Assembly (NCBI GenBank): GCA_018222965.1
Contig: JAAEZH010000038.1
Coordinates: forward strand, 1-51,781
Direction: 5' to 3'
From: Bacteroidota bacterium
Lineage (GTDB): Bacteria > Bacteroidota > Bacteroidia > Chitinophagales > Saprospiraceae
DNA length: 51,781 nt
Shown: positions 42,763 through 50,626 of the stretch, piece by piece
Numbering within the stretch: position 1 is the stretch's first letter
Layout: each line of letters starts with the position of its first letter
Notes under the pieces: model-generated
Database searches by the model: none
What the model saw: only the letters and a program-made list of their open reading frames with translations
What the model was told of the DNA's origin: nothing
Translations under genes and position numbers: made by a program

Positions 42763-44472
42763 ATGAACACTTCTACCAAGCACTTCGCCCGAAAGGGGCG
42801 GCAACTCCGTTATTTGCTTAAACAAATTCAACGCGACGAGTTTACAAAGGGACAAGCCCTTCGATCAGCTATTCGTAAGATTAGCCGGCTCAGTCGGGAA
42901 ATTTCGAGCAAATTAGGCTTTTCCGGACTTCGCAAACTCGCTGGTGCTGGTTTTATCGGTCTTTTTTTATGCCTTTCGGCGAAAGCCAAAGCACAGACAT
43001 TCGGACCTACCGAGACCAATCCTTTCTTAATTTCCGAGCATTTCACCGGTCCCCTGCAAACGGCTATTGACATCAATGGCGACGGATTGAAGGACCTCTT
43101 TGGCGGTGGCATGCTGGCCTATTACGGCATGTTGGAAAACGAAGTTCAGGTCTGGCTAAACAGTGGCACTTCCGCCACGCCGGTGTTTAACACTCTGAAT
43201 ACAAACCCAAACGGGATCAGCATCATCGAAAGTGACCTTGGGGCCTTTCAGGTGGCAGACTGGGACGACGATGGCGATTTGGACATTTTGTATTCCGCTT
43301 ATTACGATAACATCAATTATCTGATTGAGAATATTGGCAGCCCGACCTCGCCGGTTTTTGCCGATCCGGTTGAGGAAACCTCTTTTACGACCTCCGAAGA
43401 ATTTTACCGCTTTGTGGATCTGGATGCCGATGGCGATTTAGATCTGGTTAGTAGTGGGTACTATAGTCCCATTCTTTGCTTTGAAAATACCGGCACTCCA
43501 TTTTCTCCCAATTTTGTTTCCGGATTTGGAGGTGTCAATTTATTTGAAGCGGCCAACGACCACATGGGCAGTTTTGGCTTTCACGTTTTTGACTTTGCCG
43601 ATCTGGATGCCGACGGTGATTTGGATATGTATGCCCAGGAAATTTTGTGGAATGGAGATTGGTTTGCCAATTTCTATGTAGAGAATATCGGGACCCCGGA
43701 AGAGCCACAATTTGACACAGCGCAGGATGATCCATTTTCGATGATTGGAGATCCTTCAATAGCTGATGGTACGCCTGTATTTATGGATACCGATAATGAT
43801 GGCGATCAGGATATCTTCATGGGAGCTACTTCGACTACTGTCTCGTTTGAAGAAAACCTCACAGAGCATCCCTCCGGAGGAAGCTGGATATTGGATCTGT
43901 ACCTGGATGAAATTTATGTATTCGGATTTGAGGATTTTATTTTCAATCCGGATTATCCGGAGCCATTTTGGAATCTGCGGATTATGGAGCTACCTAATGC
44001 AGGAACGTTTCAATTCTACGGCCAGGATGTGACGCCTTATCAATTTATCCCGGTAAGTGAATTGCAATCCCTTTCCTATCAACCCAAACTGGGAGAATTC
44101 GGACAGGATTACGCGACGATCCAATTTAAAGTAGGTGCGCAAAATGACTTGTATTCTCTGGAAACCTATTCCATCAATATCCAGGTAGATGATGGCGTTT
44201 CTACGAAAGAGAATAAGCCGTTTGCAAAAACAAGCCTGCAACCCAATCCCACATCGGGAGATATGCGGGTGGAAATGATATTTGAGGAATTGCCGGAGCA
44301 ATTGTCGCTGCAGATCACTGATTTGAGTGGCAAGCTACTTCGGGAAATTCATCCGGAAATTCATCAGTTGATTTCGTTGCCGGTATCTTTGAATGATTTT
44401 CCGTCGGGCATGTATCTGGTGCGTGTTATTTCCGGTCATCAAAGTCAGACCCATACTTTCGTTAAACACTAA
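42763..44472 (+). CDS. T9SS-secreted VCBS/FG-GAP repeat protein with extended signal sequence
   Basis: 569 residues. No ATG, GTG or TTG lies between the start and the hydrophobic core, so about 58 mostly basic residues (Arg-Gln-Leu-Arg-Tyr-Leu-Leu-Lys-Gln...Lys-Ile-Ser-Arg-Leu-Ser-Arg) precede the signal helix Gly-Ala-Gly-Phe-Ile-Gly-Leu-Phe-Leu-Cys-Leu, cleaved probably after Lys-Ala-Lys-Ala. The body carries VCBS / FG-GAP units with Asp-Ile-Asn-Gly-Asp-Gly-Leu-Lys-Asp and Asp-Asp-Asp-Gly-Asp-Leu-Asp-Ile-Leu calcium loops (at least five). The C-terminal 80 residues form a T9SS type A sorting domain (Leu-Gln-Pro-Asn-Pro-Thr-Ser-Gly). The iterated palindrome at 42971-42987 is in frame exactly over the signal peptide c-region. 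Surface protein, ligand unknown. Confidence 0.9.
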   Translation: MNTSTKHFARKGRQLRYLLKQIQRDEFTKGQALRSAIRKISRLSREISSKLGFSGLRKLAGAGFIGLFLCLSAKAKAQTFGPTETNPFLISEHFTGPLQTAIDINGDGLKDLFGGGMLAYYGMLENEVQVWLNSGTSATPVFNTLNTNPNGISIIESDLGAFQVADWDDDGDLDILYSAYYDNINYLIENIGSPTSPVFADPVEETSFTTSEEFYRFVDLDADGDLDLVSSGYYSPILCFENTGTPFSPNFVSGFGGVNLFEAANDHMGSFGFHVFDFADLDADGDLDMYAQEILWNGDWFANFYVENIGTPEEPQFDTAQDDPFSMIGDPSIADGTPVFMDTDNDGDQDIFMGATSTTVSFEENLTEHPSGGSWILDLYLDEIYVFGFEDFIFNPDYPEPFWNLRIMELPNAGTFQFYGQDVTPYQFIPVSELQSLSYQPKLGEFGQDYATIQFKVGAQNDLYSLETYSINIQVDDGVSTKENKPFAKTSLQPNPTSGDMRVEMIFEELPEQLSLQITDLSGKLLREIHPEIHQLISLPVSLNDFPSGMYLVRVISGHQSQTHTFVKH

Positions 44473-44493
44473 TTCCCCGAAAGGGATAAAAAT

Positions 44494-44530
44494 CAAAAAG
44501 CCCGGTTGCTGGTGCATACCGGGCTTTTTG
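44494..44530. terminator. Bidirectional terminator
   Basis: CAAAAAGCCCGGT (44494-44506) pairs with ACCGGGCTTTTTG (44518-44530), giving a 13-bp stem with an A-run and T-run included. It lies between the VCBS gene and the convergent TlpA-like gene. Confidence 0.92.
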
Positions 44531-44549
44531 TATTGAGAACTTATCCAAT

Positions 44550-45992
44550 TTAGCGCTTCGCCTGATCTCTTTCGATCATGGTAGCGATTTGTTCTACTTT
44601 CAGGTTTTTACCTATGATGGTACGTTCCGGATTGAGTACATAAATTTCCGGCGTTACATCCACATAATATTTGGCGTAGATTGACTTATTGGTTGGATCA
44701 AACACATTGGTCCAGGGCATATTATTTTTCCGGATATACTCGACCCACTCATCGTGATCCGTATCAATGGCGATGCCATACACATCAACGCCTTTTGGTT
44801 TCCATTCTTTATACCACTGAACGAGCTTTGGGGTTTCTACTGCACAATGCTCGCAGCTTGGGGTATACATATATACTACGATGTATGGTGCATCCATTTC
44901 ATAGATGGACTTTGGCTGGCCATTTGGATTGTTGGCCGTTACATCCGGACCTTTTTTCCCAACCAGACTGGCAGACATTTCGTAGGCGCGTTGCTGCAGG
45001 GAATAAACCGAAGCGGAGTCGGCCCAAAATGCTTTGTCATAAGTAAAATACTTCTGTACCATATTGGTGAATACGGCCTGTGGATCCATCAGTGTAGTCT
45101 CCTTAGGATCGTAATAAGTTACAATCCAGTTGGCGAAATATTTATAATACTCCGAAGTTTCCGGGACCATATCCATAAGGTAATAGGATGCACTGAGAAT
45201 CGAATCCGGGTTTTGCGGGGTCAGTTCTTCGATGTAGCGCTTCAATTTGTTACTGATGACCGGGGTATAGAGGAGGCGTTCATCGTTCCAGTCCACATCA
45301 TTCCAGAACTGCGTACGATACAGAAAAACCTGTGCTTTGCGGTCAATGGCACCATCGGGTCCTTTCACCTCTGGCACGACCGGGTTTTGGCCGGCTTTTT
45401 TAAACTTGGTAAACAGCGCATTGGGGTGTTCTGTATAAATTTCATTTAGATGTGCTTCCCGATCAGCCAGCAGTTCATCTCGTTTAGCGGCGATCACTTC
45501 ATATTGGTCGGTCCCTTCCTGCAATGATTTGAGTTGCTGGTTGAGGGAATTAAATCGCGGTCGTTGTTCGTTTTCGAATTTGAGGTTGCGGTACAGCAAT
45601 TCGTTGTCAATGCTTCCGTCTACCATCATATTATCCACCGGATCATTCATCCGGGTGGTCAGACTAAAGGTTTGATCTTCTGAGATCATGGCCTGAAGCG
45701 ACATTTTTTGTGGGATCAGGAAGTAGACATATCCTTGTTGGTAAGGTGTCTCATTTTCAAAGTGAGCCATACCGCTGGCATCCACCATAGCCGAGTCGAC
45801 CTTGTATTGCTGGTCTGCATAGAAACCGATCATAAACATCCACTCCTGTGGAGCACCGGTAACCTGTACTTTAATGTCCGGAATCTCCGCATTTCCGGTT
45901 TGAGTTTGGCCGGCAGTAGCCGCGCTTGCATTTTCGCTATCCCCACAACTTACCAGCGCAAGCATGAGGCTAAAGAAGAGTACTATTCGCAT
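44550..45992 (-). CDS. TlpA-like thiol-disulfide lipoprotein (DUF4369/DUF5106-type)
   Basis: 480 residues. Lipobox Leu-Val-Ser-Cys (Cys16). Residues about 38-120 look like the DUF4369 beta domain (Val-Tyr-Phe-Leu-Ile-Pro), followed by a helical DUF5106-like middle region and a C-terminal thioredoxin domain (about 340-480) with Cys380-Glu-His-Cys383 in Tyr-Thr-Pro-Ser-Cys-Glu-His-Cys, and cis-Pro in Val-Thr-Pro-Glu. It probably reduces or exchanges disulfides in the periplasm. Promoter TTG-N21-TAATTTTG directly upstream. Confidence 0.92.
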   Translation of the reverse strand: MRIVLFFSLMLALVSCGDSENASAATAGQTQTGNAEIPDIKVQVTGAPQEWMFMIGFYADQQYKVDSAMVDASGMAHFENETPYQQGYVYFLIPQKMSLQAMISEDQTFSLTTRMNDPVDNMMVDGSIDNELLYRNLKFENEQRPRFNSLNQQLKSLQEGTDQYEVIAAKRDELLADREAHLNEIYTEHPNALFTKFKKAGQNPVVPEVKGPDGAIDRKAQVFLYRTQFWNDVDWNDERLLYTPVISNKLKRYIEELTPQNPDSILSASYYLMDMVPETSEYYKYFANWIVTYYDPKETTLMDPQAVFTNMVQKYFTYDKAFWADSASVYSLQQRAYEMSASLVGKKGPDVTANNPNGQPKSIYEMDAPYIVVYMYTPSCEHCAVETPKLVQWYKEWKPKGVDVYGIAIDTDHDEWVEYIRKNNMPWTNVFDPTNKSIYAKYYVDVTPEIYVLNPERTIIGKNLKVEQIATMIERDQAKR

Positions 45993-46013
45993 GGGAATTG
46001 TTTTTTATGCGGG

Positions 46014-46045
46014 CAAAATTAATGAATTGTTTGTTGGCATTCCAA
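46014..46045 (-). promoter_or_regulatory. Promoter of the TlpA-like gene
   Basis: TTG (46043-46045) and TAATTTTG (46014-46021) are separated by 21 bases on the minus strand; the start codon follows 21 bases after the -7 box. Confidence 0.5.
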
Positions 46046-46245
46046 TCTCTGCAATTTTCGAGCTGTTGAAATGAAATTATCGGCAAAATATCCGTAGCCG
46101 CAGATCTTGCAACAAAATTTACAACTTATGCGACCAGATTGACAAGCCGACACCCAGGCTGTTTGCACCTTTGCCATGTCGGTTGAACGAATCAACAATT
46201 CCTTCAATCGAAATCTCAAAAAATCATTAATTCTTTAAAACCTAA

Positions 46246-46698
46246 ATGATGAAACTCAAATTCGTTATTGTCAGTCTTTTTGCCTTCGTTTTCACCCTAA
46301 ACGTACAGGCCCAGGAAAGTCATCCTGCCTTTGCTACTTTGAAAAGTGCAGGGGAAGCTTACGATGCCCGAAATGCCGAAGCCTTTGCTGCTTTTTTCAC
46401 GGAAGATGCTTTATTGGTAAATCCGATGGGTGGTGTTTCCAATGGCCGGGAAGCCATATTTCAGGGGCACAATTATCATTTTAAGCAAATGGAAGAGCAG
46501 GGTGTTCCTATTGAGGAAAGTGCAGATGATTGGGAAGTACAGGGTATACAAGAATTGGCAGACAATCTTGTATATGGCGTTGTTGACTCCGCTACGTCTG
46601 GTCTGACTTTCGGGGTATTATTTGAAGAGCAAGCAGACGGAAACTGGTTGATCAAATCTATTCAGATGACACCTATACAGCAGATGGGTGATAATTAA
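46246..46698 (+). CDS. Secreted NTF2-like (SnoaL/DUF4440-type) protein
   Basis: 150 residues. A signal peptide ending Val-Gln-Ala-Gln is followed by a cone-shaped NTF2-like fold: Tyr-Asp-Ala-Arg-Asn-Ala-Glu-Ala-Phe-Ala-Ala-Phe-Phe-Thr-Glu-Asp-Ala, Gly-Arg-Glu-Ala-Ile-Phe-Gln, and a last strand Trp-Leu-Ile-Lys-Ser-Ile. Two adjacent ATGs at 46246 and 46249; either may be used. Such domains bind small hydrophobic ligands or act as isomerases; nothing here shows which. Terminator at 46737-46778. Confidence 0.85.
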   Translation: MMKLKFVIVSLFAFVFTLNVQAQESHPAFATLKSAGEAYDARNAEAFAAFFTEDALLVNPMGGVSNGREAIFQGHNYHFKQMEEQGVPIEESADDWEVQGIQELADNLVYGVVDSATSGLTFGVLFEEQADGNWLIKSIQMTPIQQMGDN

Positions 46699-46736
46699 GC
46701 CTTGCCCGCTTTAACAATTTAAGTGAAGCAATATGA

Positions 46737-46778
46737 TGTCGGTATTCCCGGAGTTGGGATACCGGCATTTTTTTGGCT
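46737..46778 (+). terminator. Terminator after the NTF2-like gene
   Basis: TGTCGGTATTCCC (46737-46749) pairs with GGGATACCGGCA around 46757-46768 with one bulge and one wobble, followed by seven T. Confidence 0.75.
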
Positions 46779-46789
46779 TTCGCCGAATG

Positions 46790-46846
46790 CAACCTGACGG
46801 GTCGGCAACCTGACGGGTCGGCAACCTGACGGGTCGGCAACCTGAG
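46790..46846. repeat. 16-bp tandem repeat, 3.5 copies
   Basis: CAACCTGACGGGTCGG occurs three times head to tail (46790-46805, 46806-46821, 46822-46837) and again as a truncated CAACCTGAG. The repeat is intergenic and directly follows an iterated palindrome copy. Confidence 0.95.
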
Positions 46847-47023
46847 CAAATAATTGAAAAATTTCGGACCTAAATTGCTGACTTCCAAGCTTTTGACTGA
46901 TTATTTTTCAAATATCTACATATTTTTAAACGGTATTATGGTCGGGCCCCAAAATGCCCGATTCAACCGTTTATTTTTCCTTCCGGGAACTCCCCGAAGC
47001 TGTTTGCGGTTTCTTCAAGCGGT

Positions 47024-48256
47024 ATGACACAAAAATCAAATGCAAAAAATCTGACCATCTTCGGTGAAGAACTCATCGATGAAAATTCTATTCGCCAAAT
47101 CGAAAACTGTATTGGTGAAGAGGATATCGCCGTCCTGACCGCTGATGCCCACTACGGATACGGACATCCTATTGGCGGAGCCGTAGCTTATAAAAACCAC
47201 GTTTCCCTCTCCGGAGTCGGTTTTGATATCGCCTGTGGAAACAAAGCGGTGCGTACCGACATCCGGGCAGAAGAAGTAGACATACGGAAAGTGATGGACG
47301 AAATCTTTTCCCGAATTTCATTCGGAGTAGGCCGTCCCAATAACGAACCAATTGACCACCCGGTGCTCGATCAAATCCGGCAAGCCAACTTTAAACCGCA
47401 ACGCAAAATGATCGACCTGGCTGCTAAGCAGCTCGGTACCGTTGGTGCCGGCAATCATTTTGTGGATCTATTCCGGGATGACGATGGCTACCTGTGGATT
47501 GGCGTACATTTCGGTTCGCGGGGATTTGGTCATAAAACCACTACCGGGTTTATTGCCCTTTCGCAAGGTGCCGAATTTGGGGATCGGGTGAAGGAAGGCC
47601 CCATGAATTCCAAACCTATTCTCTTTGACCGAAATTCCGAACTCGGACAGGCTTATATCGAAGCCATGCAACTGGCTGGTGAATATGCTTATGCTGGTCG
47701 GGACGCCGCTGTCAATAAGGTATTGGAGATTCTTGGTAATCCGGGCGTGACCTACGAAGTACACAATCACCACAATTTCGCCTGGGAAGAAGAACACTTT
47801 GGCGAAAATTACTGGGTAGTCCGGAAAGGCTGTACGCCGGCTTTCCCCGGTCAAAAAGGATTCATCGGAGCTACGATGGCCGATACGTCTGTCATTGTGG
47901 AAGGCCTTGAATCCGAACTTTCCCGAAAAGGGCTTTACTCCACGGTTCACGGAGCCGGACGGGTGATGTCACGCACCAAAGCAGCCGGAAAGCGCAAATG
48001 GAAAAAGGTGAAAGGCGGAAGGCGAAAACCGGTTATTGTACGGAAAGGTGCTGTCGATTTTGACGTGGTTCGAATTGAGGTAAAAAACAAAGGCATCCAA
48101 CTACGCGGTGCCGGACCGGATGAAGCCCCACAATGTTACAAACGACTGGCAGATGTGCTTCGCCACCAGGGCGAAACCATCCGCGTATTGCATTTACTGA
48201 AGCCTATTGGCGTGGCCATGGCCCCGGCAGGCACTTACGATCCGTATAAGGATTAA
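47024..48256 (+). CDS. RtcB family RNA ligase-like protein (short form)
   Basis: 410 residues, close to the size of the shorter RtcB subfamily. Landmarks: Asp-Ala-His-Tyr-Gly-Tyr-Gly-His-Pro-Ile-Gly-Gly at about 41-52; Gly-Phe-Asp68-Ile-Ala-Cys71-Gly; Gly-Ala-Gly-Asn-His145-Phe; Val-His162-Phe-Gly-Ser-Arg-Gly-Phe-Gly-His; His-Asn-His-His-Asn at 247-251; and His309-Gly-Ala-Gly-Arg, where the His is the expected GMP attachment residue. All metal-binding residues appear present, so ligase activity (joining 2',3'-cyclic phosphate or 3'-phosphate ends to 5'-OH) is plausible. No archease or RNA-cyclase neighbour is in the window. The stop overlaps the convergent gene by 4 bases. Confidence 0.92.
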   Translation: MTQKSNAKNLTIFGEELIDENSIRQIENCIGEEDIAVLTADAHYGYGHPIGGAVAYKNHVSLSGVGFDIACGNKAVRTDIRAEEVDIRKVMDEIFSRISFGVGRPNNEPIDHPVLDQIRQANFKPQRKMIDLAAKQLGTVGAGNHFVDLFRDDDGYLWIGVHFGSRGFGHKTTTGFIALSQGAEFGDRVKEGPMNSKPILFDRNSELGQAYIEAMQLAGEYAYAGRDAAVNKVLEILGNPGVTYEVHNHHNFAWEEEHFGENYWVVRKGCTPAFPGQKGFIGATMADTSVIVEGLESELSRKGLYSTVHGAGRVMSRTKAAGKRKWKKVKGGRRKPVIVRKGAVDFDVVRIEVKNKGIQLRGAGPDEAPQCYKRLADVLRHQGETIRVLHLLKPIGVAMAPAGTYDPYKD

Positions 48257-48789
48257 GAAGCCAGCCCGGGCTCTGTAGCTGGTTCCTCATTGAGTTTTTC
48301 AGCCAGTTTTTTGGCGACCTCATTGAGGAACCACTGCATTTTTTGTTGATCAGAATCAATGATTTTCAGGAGTTGCTCTTCTGAACCGTCTTCCTTGAAT
48401 ACGCTCAAAGTACCTACCTGCTTATCGTTGGCTGCCCGACGGAAGGAAACATCCAGGCGATCGACATCATCAGCGGTATATTTGCTAACCCGCTCATTTT
48501 TATACTGTACCGCCAATTTGTTATTCCCGGCAGCCAGTTTATTAATTCCAAGATCCCGGAGTTCTGTTTTCTTATTCTCTATGGAGCCTATAACCAAAAT
48601 TGCAACACCACAAATAATACTAATCGCACCAAAAATGGGACTTGGGTTTACGGCTAATTTGAAAAAACCATAAGCAATCGCAAAAACACCAAACCAGTAA
48701 GGCTGCTTCTTAAACTTGTGATTGATGGTGATCGATTTGCCTTGTATATATTCGTAGCCGTACTTTTTAGCTTGTGACTTTACATCCAT
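48253..48789 (-). CDS. Small two-helix membrane protein, function unknown
   Basis: 178 residues. Residues about 31-70 form two membrane helices (Trp-Phe-Gly-Val-Phe-Ala-Ile-Ala-Tyr-Gly-Phe-Phe; Phe-Gly-Ala-Ile-Ser-Ile-Ile-Cys-Gly-Val-Ala-Ile-Leu-Val-Ile) flanked by a basic N-terminus and a cytosolic C-terminal region resembling a PH-like module (Leu-Ala-Val-Gln-Tyr; Val-Gly-Thr-Leu-Ser-Val-Phe). No family name recognised. Promoter -7 box at 48828-48835. Confidence 0.7.
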   Translation of the reverse strand: MDVKSQAKKYGYEYIQGKSITINHKFKKQPYWFGVFAIAYGFFKLAVNPSPIFGAISIICGVAILVIGSIENKKTELRDLGINKLAAGNNKLAVQYKNERVSKYTADDVDRLDVSFRRAANDKQVGTLSVFKEDGSEEQLLKIIDSDQQKMQWFLNEVAKKLAEKLNEEPATEPGLAS

Positions 48790-49121
48790 GAGAGTTGATT
48801 TTAGGGCTTATTTTAAGATTTAAGCGGCAAAGATATTTATTTCCGGCTTTCAAAGGATACGAAATTAAGCGGAGTGAATTGTATGCCTATTTTTGATATG
48901 ACATTTCGAATTATACACATAGCCAATTTTGAAACGTATTAGCCTTTCGGCGAAAGCCAAATAATTTTATTGTAACATATACATTCATCCTTTCGTCTTG
49001 GGTTTACATGCAACATTATTCGGCATGCCTTGTCATTAAGTCCGAATTTATTTTCTAACCAAAGCGTATCGCAAAATATTAAGGCTTCCCTTTTACGGTC
49101 CGCTTGAAAACACACTTCAGG
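48790..49121. other. Divergent intergenic region
   Basis: 332 bases with a -7 box for the minus-strand membrane protein (48828-48835), a perfect copy of the iterated palindrome (GCCTTTCGGCGAAAGCC, 48942-48958) and AT-rich sequence before the PDZ gene. No gene or RNA recognised. Confidence 0.6.
48828..48835 (-). promoter_or_regulatory. -7 box (TATCTTTG) of the small membrane protein gene
   Basis: TATCTTTG exact consensus; a TTTG lies 15 bases further upstream, shorter than the usual 19. Start codon 39 bases downstream. Confidence 0.5.
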
Positions 49122-50462
49122 ATGAAATCAGGAATTACCCGCCTCCTTGCGCTCACCCTGGCTATCTGCCTGGGATTTAATCTAAGTCTGATCGCGCAAA
49201 GCGAGCAAACAGATCAAACCGAAGTAGTTATCGTACAAAAGATTATCGAAGATGACGGTACGGAAACTATTGTAAAAAAACGCGTTTACGCCGGCGATGA
49301 TGCCAAATCTTACCTGCACGAAAACAAGGACGAGTTATCGGCCATGTGGGAAGGCAATGAGGAAGAAGGCGTAGAACATTACATGATCATTCGTCGCGAC
49401 GACGAGGGTCGGAAGAAAGAAGTTGTCATTCAAATGGATGGCGCTCAGGAAAGAAACGAATGGAAAGAAAAGCACAAAGAACACAAATACGAGTACCATT
49501 ACAACCACCAAAAATCTCAAAGCAATAAGGCTTTTATGGGTGTTTATCCCGAGCAAAACCCATTGGGTGAAGGGGTTATTCTTGATGGTATTGTAAATAA
49601 CAGTGGTGCACAGGAAGCCGGACTGCTAACCGGTGACGTCATGACATCCATCAACGATTTTCCACTCGTTCGCCACAGCGATTTGAGCAAAGCACTGGCT
49701 CAACACGAGCCCGGTGAATCGATCACTGTTACCTACCTCCGCAATGGAGAAACGATGCAAACCAATGTGGTACTGACCCAACGCGGAGACTACGCCAAAA
49801 TGGAGCGCGATCCTTGTCAGGTCTTTATTGGTGTGAGCTTAAGCCGCCAGCGTGCCGTTGAAGGAAAAGGCATTCGTGTATCGAATGTAATCTCCGGTAC
49901 TTCTGCTGAAACATATGGCGTGATGGACGGTGATGTAATCGTGCGTCTCGATGATGTGGCTGTAAATACTTTCGATGAGTTGCTGATTGAGCGCAACAAG
50001 CATCAACCGGGCGACTGGTACACGCTGACCGTTCTACGCAACGAAACCGAACAGGATATCGATCTGCAATTTACGCTTTGCGACGAGCCGAAAGAAGAAG
50101 TAGAAGAGATTGAAGATCCGATCGAAGAAGAGGTTAATGACGATGTTGACATCGAAGACGACATTCTTGACGTTCAGGAGCCGCAATTTGACGGTACGCT
50201 TGATCTGGTAGAATTCAAAGCATTCCCGAATCCGACATTCGGAAATCTACAGGTAACTTTCAGAGCGGATGCCGTACCTACACAGATCCGCATTACGGAT
50301 ATTGCCGGTAAGGTCGTATTCCAGGACAATGTGCAGCAGTTTGACGGTTTCTACAACAAAGAGGTGAACCTCAGCGATGTGGCACCCGGCACCTTGATTC
50401 TGACTGTTTCGCAGGAAGGACGCGTGTTGAGTGAGAAAGTGGTGCTGTTGCCAAGAGCGTAA
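49122..50462 (+). CDS. T9SS-sorted double PDZ-domain protein
   Basis: 446 residues from the ATG at 49122; the frame extends six codons to a TTG. Signal peptide ends Leu-Ile-Ala-Gln. A highly charged Glu/Lys/His region (about 90-135) precedes two PDZ domains, each with Gly-Val/Ile-Leu/Arg-Val and Gly-Asp-Val-Met/Ile and an Asn-Gly-Glu or Asn-Glu-Thr hairpin (about 137-222 and 232-325). No serine protease domain is attached. A very acidic linker (Glu-Glu-Val-Glu-Glu-Ile-Glu-Asp) leads to a T9SS type A sorting domain (Phe-Pro-Asn-Pro-Thr-Phe-Gly-Asn). Probably a secreted or surface scaffold that binds protein C-termini. Confidence 0.9.
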   Translation: MKSGITRLLALTLAICLGFNLSLIAQSEQTDQTEVVIVQKIIEDDGTETIVKKRVYAGDDAKSYLHENKDELSAMWEGNEEEGVEHYMIIRRDDEGRKKEVVIQMDGAQERNEWKEKHKEHKYEYHYNHQKSQSNKAFMGVYPEQNPLGEGVILDGIVNNSGAQEAGLLTGDVMTSINDFPLVRHSDLSKALAQHEPGESITVTYLRNGETMQTNVVLTQRGDYAKMERDPCQVFIGVSLSRQRAVEGKGIRVSNVISGTSAETYGVMDGDVIVRLDDVAVNTFDELLIERNKHQPGDWYTLTVLRNETEQDIDLQFTLCDEPKEEVEEIEDPIEEEVNDDVDIEDDILDVQEPQFDGTLDLVEFKAFPNPTFGNLQVTFRADAVPTQIRITDIAGKVVFQDNVQQFDGFYNKEVNLSDVAPGTLILTVSQEGRVLSEKVVLLPRA

Positions 50463-50514
50463 TTTAGTTGAGAGTTGAGAGAGGAGCGTTTAGTGATTCT
50501 CCTCCGGAACAAAT

Positions 50515-50556
50515 AAAAGAAAAGCCGGATTCCAAATGGAGTCCGGCTTAATTTTT
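50515..50556. terminator. Bidirectional terminator shared by the PDZ gene and the tiny ORF
   Basis: 12-bp stem (50522-50533 with 50538-50549, one T-G wobble) and 4-nt loop; T-run on the plus side (50552-50556), T-rich run on the minus side. Confidence 0.88.
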
Positions 50557-50560
50557 AGGG

Positions 50561-50626
50561 TTATACGTCTCTTGCTTCGGCGATTATGATCCTCGCCAGG
50601 AGGATGGTTAACAGTAAGATGAGCAT
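50561..50626 (-). CDS. Tiny hydrophobic-peptide ORF (21 codons) in its own transcription unit
   Basis: ATG at 50624-50626, TAA at 50561-50563. The peptide begins Met-Leu-Ile-Leu-Leu-Leu-Thr-Ile-Leu-Leu-Ala-Arg and continues Ile-Ile-Ile-Ala before a charged tail Glu-Ala-Arg-Asp-Val: one short membrane helix. An exact -7 box lies about 32 bases upstream, and a strong terminator begins 11 bases after the stop. The unit is only about 140 bases and contains nothing else. It may encode a small membrane or toxin-like peptide, or the transcript may be a small RNA whose ORF is accidental (a 6-bp hairpin, 50589-50605, lies within it). No homology could be tested. Confidence 0.45.
   Translation of the reverse strand: MLILLLTILLARIIIAEARDV

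Larger units (their letters stand above)
46699..47023. other. Intergenic region before the rtcB-like gene
   Basis: It contains a terminator (46737-46778), an iterated palindrome (GGCTTTCGCCGAA, 46775-46787), the 16-bp tandem repeat (46790-46846) and then an AT-rich stretch (46850-46935) likely to hold the rtcB promoter, although no clean TAnnTTTG was identified. Confidence 0.7.

Noticed and set aside
46790-46846. CRISPR array
   Set aside because: The repeat units are directly adjacent with no spacers.
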